Below are positions 6,952-8,498 of a stretch of 8,498 nucleotides of DNA, in pieces (position 1 is the stretch's first letter; each line of letters begins with the position of its first letter). Under the pieces are notes generated by a model that was not told where the DNA came from, did no database searches, and worked only from the letters and a program-made list of their open reading frames with translations. A program made the translations under genes and the position numbers. Source of the stretch: an uncultured Oscillibacter sp. (lineage in GTDB: Bacteria; Bacillota; Clostridia; Oscillospirales; Oscillospiraceae); the NCBI GenBank assembly GCA_948435975.1, contig CAOJHG010000069.1, forward strand, positions 1-8,498. The letters run 5' to 3'.

Positions 6952-7479
6952 ATGAGAAATTACACAAAAGCCAGCAAATTCCTCAGCCTGGTCCTGCGGC
7001 ATCAACCTGAGAAGATTGGCGTTACCCTGGACTGTCACGGCTGGGCGGAGGTTCCGAAAATCCTTCTGGGCATGAATCTGACCATGGAAGACCTGGAACA
7101 CATTGTGGACACCGACGAGAAGCGGCGCTACAGCTTTAATGAGGACAAGACAAAGATTCGAGCAAATCAGGGTCACAGCATTCCGGTAGATCTGGAGCTG
7201 GAATCCAAGGAGCCGCCGGAATTCCTCTATCATGGCACCGTGGGGCAGTTTCTGGGTTCGATTCAAAGGGAGGGCCTTCAGCGCCGAAGCCGGCAGTATG
7301 TGCATCTGTCTCCGGATGTGGAGACTGCGGAGAAGGTAGGCAGCCGCCGGGGAAAGCCGGTGATTCTTCAGATTGCAGCGGGCAAAATGCACCAGGACGG
7401 ATATACCTTCTACGTCTCCGAAAACGGCGTCTGGCTGACCGGGGAGGTCCCGCCTTTATACATCAAATTTCCAGGCTGA
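6952..7479 (+). CDS. kptA: RNA 2'-phosphotransferase, Tpt1/KptA family
   Basis: Family members transfer an internal RNA 2'-phosphate to NAD+, releasing nicotinamide and ADP-ribose 1'',2''-cyclic phosphate. In fungi this finishes tRNA splicing; the natural role in bacteria, which lack that splicing route, is unresolved. The protein is 175 residues, close to the usual length of about 180. Conserved elements run in order: KFLSLVLRHQP containing R16-H17, RRYSF at 58-62, IRANQGHS with R70, LYHGT at 92-96, YVHLS at 116-120, VGSRRGKPVIL with R132 (or R133), and NGVWLT at 158-163. These supply the Arg-His-Arg-Arg active-site set described for Tpt1 enzymes, so it should be active. The start is supported by GAGGGAAAA about 8 nt upstream. 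It lies 13 nt after hisF and 143 nt before hisIE, so it is probably cotranscribed with the his genes. No link between 2'-phosphate removal and histidine synthesis is known to me. Confidence 0.93.
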   Translation: MRNYTKASKFLSLVLRHQPEKIGVTLDCHGWAEVPKILLGMNLTMEDLEHIVDTDEKRRYSFNEDKTKIRANQGHSIPVDLELESKEPPEFLYHGTVGQFLGSIQREGLQRRSRQYVHLSPDVETAEKVGSRRGKPVILQIAAGKMHQDGYTFYVSENGVWLTGEVPPLYIKFPG

Positions 7480-7520
7480 CGTATGGTTATGCAGAGGCCT
7501 TATGGAGAAAAGCGCGGCAA

Positions 7521-7549
7521 TTGAAAGGACGTCCCCGGGGCGGTATATT
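7521..7549 (+). promoter_or_regulatory. Candidate sigma-A promoter upstream of hisIE
   Basis: A -35 box TTGAAA at 7521-7526 and a -10 box TATATT at 7544-7549 are separated by exactly 17 nt. Each box differs from consensus at one base. Transcription would begin near 7556, about 67 nt before the hisIE ATG, and would drive hisIE and the histidinol phosphatase. The spacer contains the perfect palindrome CCCCGGGG at 7533-7540, a possible operator or simply GC-rich chance. This is pattern evidence only. Confidence 0.55.
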
Positions 7550-7561
7550 TTTTGCCGGGAC
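7531..7561 (+). repeat. Imperfect inverted repeat overlapping the promoter
   Basis: GTCCCCGG at 7531-7538 can pair with CCGGGAC at 7555-7561, with one bulged C and a 16-nt loop containing six T residues (7548-7553). As RNA it would form only in transcripts reading through from kptA, since the promoter start point is near its right end. It is not followed by a U-tract, so it does not look like an intrinsic terminator. Confidence 0.35.
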
Positions 7562-7572
7562 TCGGAAGGAAG

Positions 7573-7626
7573 ATGGATTACTTGAAAGCGCTTGAGGAAG
7601 CGTCGAAAGGAAATGGAACAGAATGA
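7573..7626 (+). CDS. Possible 17-residue leader ORF coupled to hisIE
   Basis: ATG 7573 opens a 17-codon frame (peptide beginning [13 protein letters not shown]) whose TGA at 7624-7626 overlaps the hisIE ATG as ATGA. A purine-rich GGAAGGAAG at 7564-7572 precedes it, though the spacing to the ATG is shorter than ideal. It would be the first ORF on a transcript from the candidate promoter. It contains no histidine codons, so it is not a classical his attenuator peptide. It could raise hisIE translation by coupling, since the hisIE Shine-Dalgarno itself (AAAGG at 7606-7610) is weak and distant. A chance ORF is a serious alternative. Confidence 0.25.
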   Translation: MDYLKALEEASKGNGTE

Positions 7627-8261
7627 TAGATTTGAAATTTGACGAACAGGGCTTGATTCCCGCCGTCATCCAGGACCATTATACCAAGGAAGTCCTGACC
7701 CTGGCTTACATGAACGCGGAGAGTTTAGCAATCACCATTGACGAGCGGCGGACATGTTTCTGGAGCCGGAGCCGTCAAGAGCTGTGGCGGAAGGGAGAAA
7801 CCAGCGGAAATGTACAGCATGTGGTCTCCATTACCGCCGACTGTGACAAGGACGCTCTGGTTATTGAAGTGGTGAAGGACGGTCCCGCCTGCCACACCGG
7901 CGCGGAGAGCTGTTTTTTTCATGAGCTGTACCTGTCTGACGAGCTGAAAAAATTTAGCTACGAGGGCCTGTATCAGCTCATCGCCGGACGGAAGACCAGT
8001 CCCAAGGAGGGCAGCTACACCACATACCTCTTTGACAAAGGCTTGGATAAGATTCTCAAGAAGGTGGGCGAGGAGTGTACAGAGGTGATTATCGCAGGCC
8101 GCAAGGAGGACAGGGAAGAAACCGTTTATGAGATTGCGGACCTGTGCTATCATGTGATGGTATTGATGGTGCAAATGGGAATCACGGTGGAGGACGTTAC
8201 CCGGGAACTGGAGAAGCGCCATGTAGTGGACCACAAGGTAAAACAGGAGCGGATGCAATGA
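7623..8261 (+). CDS. hisIE: Bifunctional phosphoribosyl-AMP cyclohydrolase / phosphoribosyl-ATP pyrophosphatase
   Basis: Carries out steps two and three: the HisE domain removes pyrophosphate from phosphoribosyl-ATP and the HisI domain opens the adenine ring of phosphoribosyl-AMP to give ProFAR. The 212 residues match the fused form. HisI covers about 1-110: [11 protein letters not shown] at 55-65, the metal-binding D74-C-D76 pair, and CHTG with C90 and H91 plus C97 in ESCFF, the zinc-binding cysteines. HisE covers about 130-205: [20 protein letters not shown], then E151-x-x-E154 and E170-x-x-D173, the MazG-like magnesium-binding pattern. Unlike the other his genes it does not follow its neighbour closely but lies 143 nt after kptA, behind a candidate promoter. 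Its stop overlaps the next start as ATGA. Confidence 0.97.
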   Translation: MIDLKFDEQGLIPAVIQDHYTKEVLTLAYMNAESLAITIDERRTCFWSRSRQELWRKGETSGNVQHVVSITADCDKDALVIEVVKDGPACHTGAESCFFHELYLSDELKKFSYEGLYQLIAGRKTSPKEGSYTTYLFDKGLDKILKKVGEECTEVIIAGRKEDREETVYEIADLCYHVMVLMVQMGITVEDVTRELEKRHVVDHKVKQERMQ

Positions 8262-8498
8262 CTGCCATTTCAACCCCCGCGTCCTGTTCCATCCATACCC
8301 ATTCCATCCACTGCGACGGCAAGGACACCCTGGCGGACATGGCCCAGGCGGCATATGAGGCGGGGGTTAAATACTTCGGCTTTTCTGGTCACAGTCATAC
8401 GCTTCTTCCATGGGACGAGGGCGGCGTACTTCCTGCGGACACCAGCGCCTATCAGGAAGAGACTCAGCGCCTCCGAAGGTTCTACGATGGCCGGATGG
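8258..8498 (+). CDS. hisK: PHP-family histidinol phosphatase, N-terminal fragment (3' partial)
   Basis: The frame opens at ATG 8258, overlapping the hisIE stop by 4 nt, and runs off the right edge after 80 codons. The visible part begins a PHP metallo-phosphoesterase domain: SIHTHS with H13 and H15, the nearby CDGKDTL with D20, and FGFSGHSHT with H45, all typical metal-ligand positions near the N-terminus of this fold. In Firmicutes the histidinol-phosphate phosphatase is usually of this PHP type, and no other phosphatase is present in the operon, so assignment to step eight is likely. PHP domains also occur in unrelated phosphoesterases and polymerases; the operon position makes those less likely. 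The C-terminal metal ligands lie outside the window and cannot be checked. Confidence 0.88.
   Translation, partial: MTAISTPASCSIHTHSIHCDGKDTLADMAQAAYEAGVKYFGFSGHSHTLLPWDEGGVLPADTSAYQEETQRLRRFYDGRM

Larger units (their letters stand above)
7480..7622 (+). other. 143-nt gap between kptA and hisIE
   Basis: This gap holds the candidate promoter, an imperfect hairpin and a possible 17-codon ORF, each listed separately. The T-run in it lies inside the hairpin loop rather than after a stem, so I do not call a terminator. Confidence 0.6.

Noticed and set aside
6946..6953. CATAAT/TAATAT as a possible -10 box before kptA
   Set aside because: It sits at the kptA start codon and has no -35 partner in the end of hisF.
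7483..7524. 13-codon ORF just after kptA
   Set aside because: It has no ribosome site, no junction with a downstream start and nothing recognisable in the peptide.
7531..7561. Intrinsic terminator after kptA
   Set aside because: The T-run is in the loop of the inverted repeat, not after its 3' arm, and CCCCGGGG alone cannot form a hairpin with a loop followed by the T-run.

Overview
The window is almost entirely one densely packed histidine-biosynthesis operon on the plus strand, cut at both ends. The order is hisZ-hisG (fused, 5' end missing), hisD, hisC, hisB, hisH, a pyridoxamine-5'-phosphate-oxidase-like flavoprotein gene, hisA, hisF, an RNA 2'-phosphotransferase gene (kptA/TPT1 family), hisIE and the start of a PHP-type histidinol phosphatase. 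Together the his genes supply every step from PRPP plus ATP to histidine: HisZG (step 1), HisIE (steps 2 and 3), HisA (4), HisHF (5), HisB (6), HisC (7), the PHP phosphatase (8) and HisD (9 and 10).

Several traits point to a fairly GC-rich member of the Firmicutes, probably Clostridia. These are the short-form HisG that depends on HisZ, a monofunctional HisB, a separate PHP-family phosphatase, a fused HisIE, strong AGGAGG-type Shine-Dalgarno sites and a NimA-like flavoprotein. My best guess is an Oscillospirales gut bacterium, but this is inference and no marker gene for taxonomy is present.

Layout: positions 2-4839 hold hisZG, D, C, B and H with overlapping or abutting junctions, except a 68-nt gap before hisC that is exactly filled by a possible 23-codon ORF. 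Positions 4855-5325 hold the flavoprotein gene, followed by a 144-nt gap. Positions 5470-6938 hold hisA and hisF, overlapping by 7 nt. Positions 6952-7479 hold kptA, followed by a 143-nt gap with a good sigma-A-like promoter (TTGAAA, 17 nt, TATATT). Positions 7623-8498 hold hisIE and the phosphatase start, with an ATGA overlap. No stretch over 300 nt lacks a gene. I see no RNA genes, insertion sequences, CRISPR arrays or convincing intrinsic terminators. The main operon promoter and any leader or T-box lie upstream of the window.

The catalytic core looks like standard, intact histidine biosynthesis. The points of interest are the in-frame HisZ-HisG fusion, the two non-histidine passenger genes (each followed by a gap of about 143 nt), the internal promoter before hisIE, and two tiny ORFs fitted to start/stop junctions. 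I found no clear evidence of a wholly new system.
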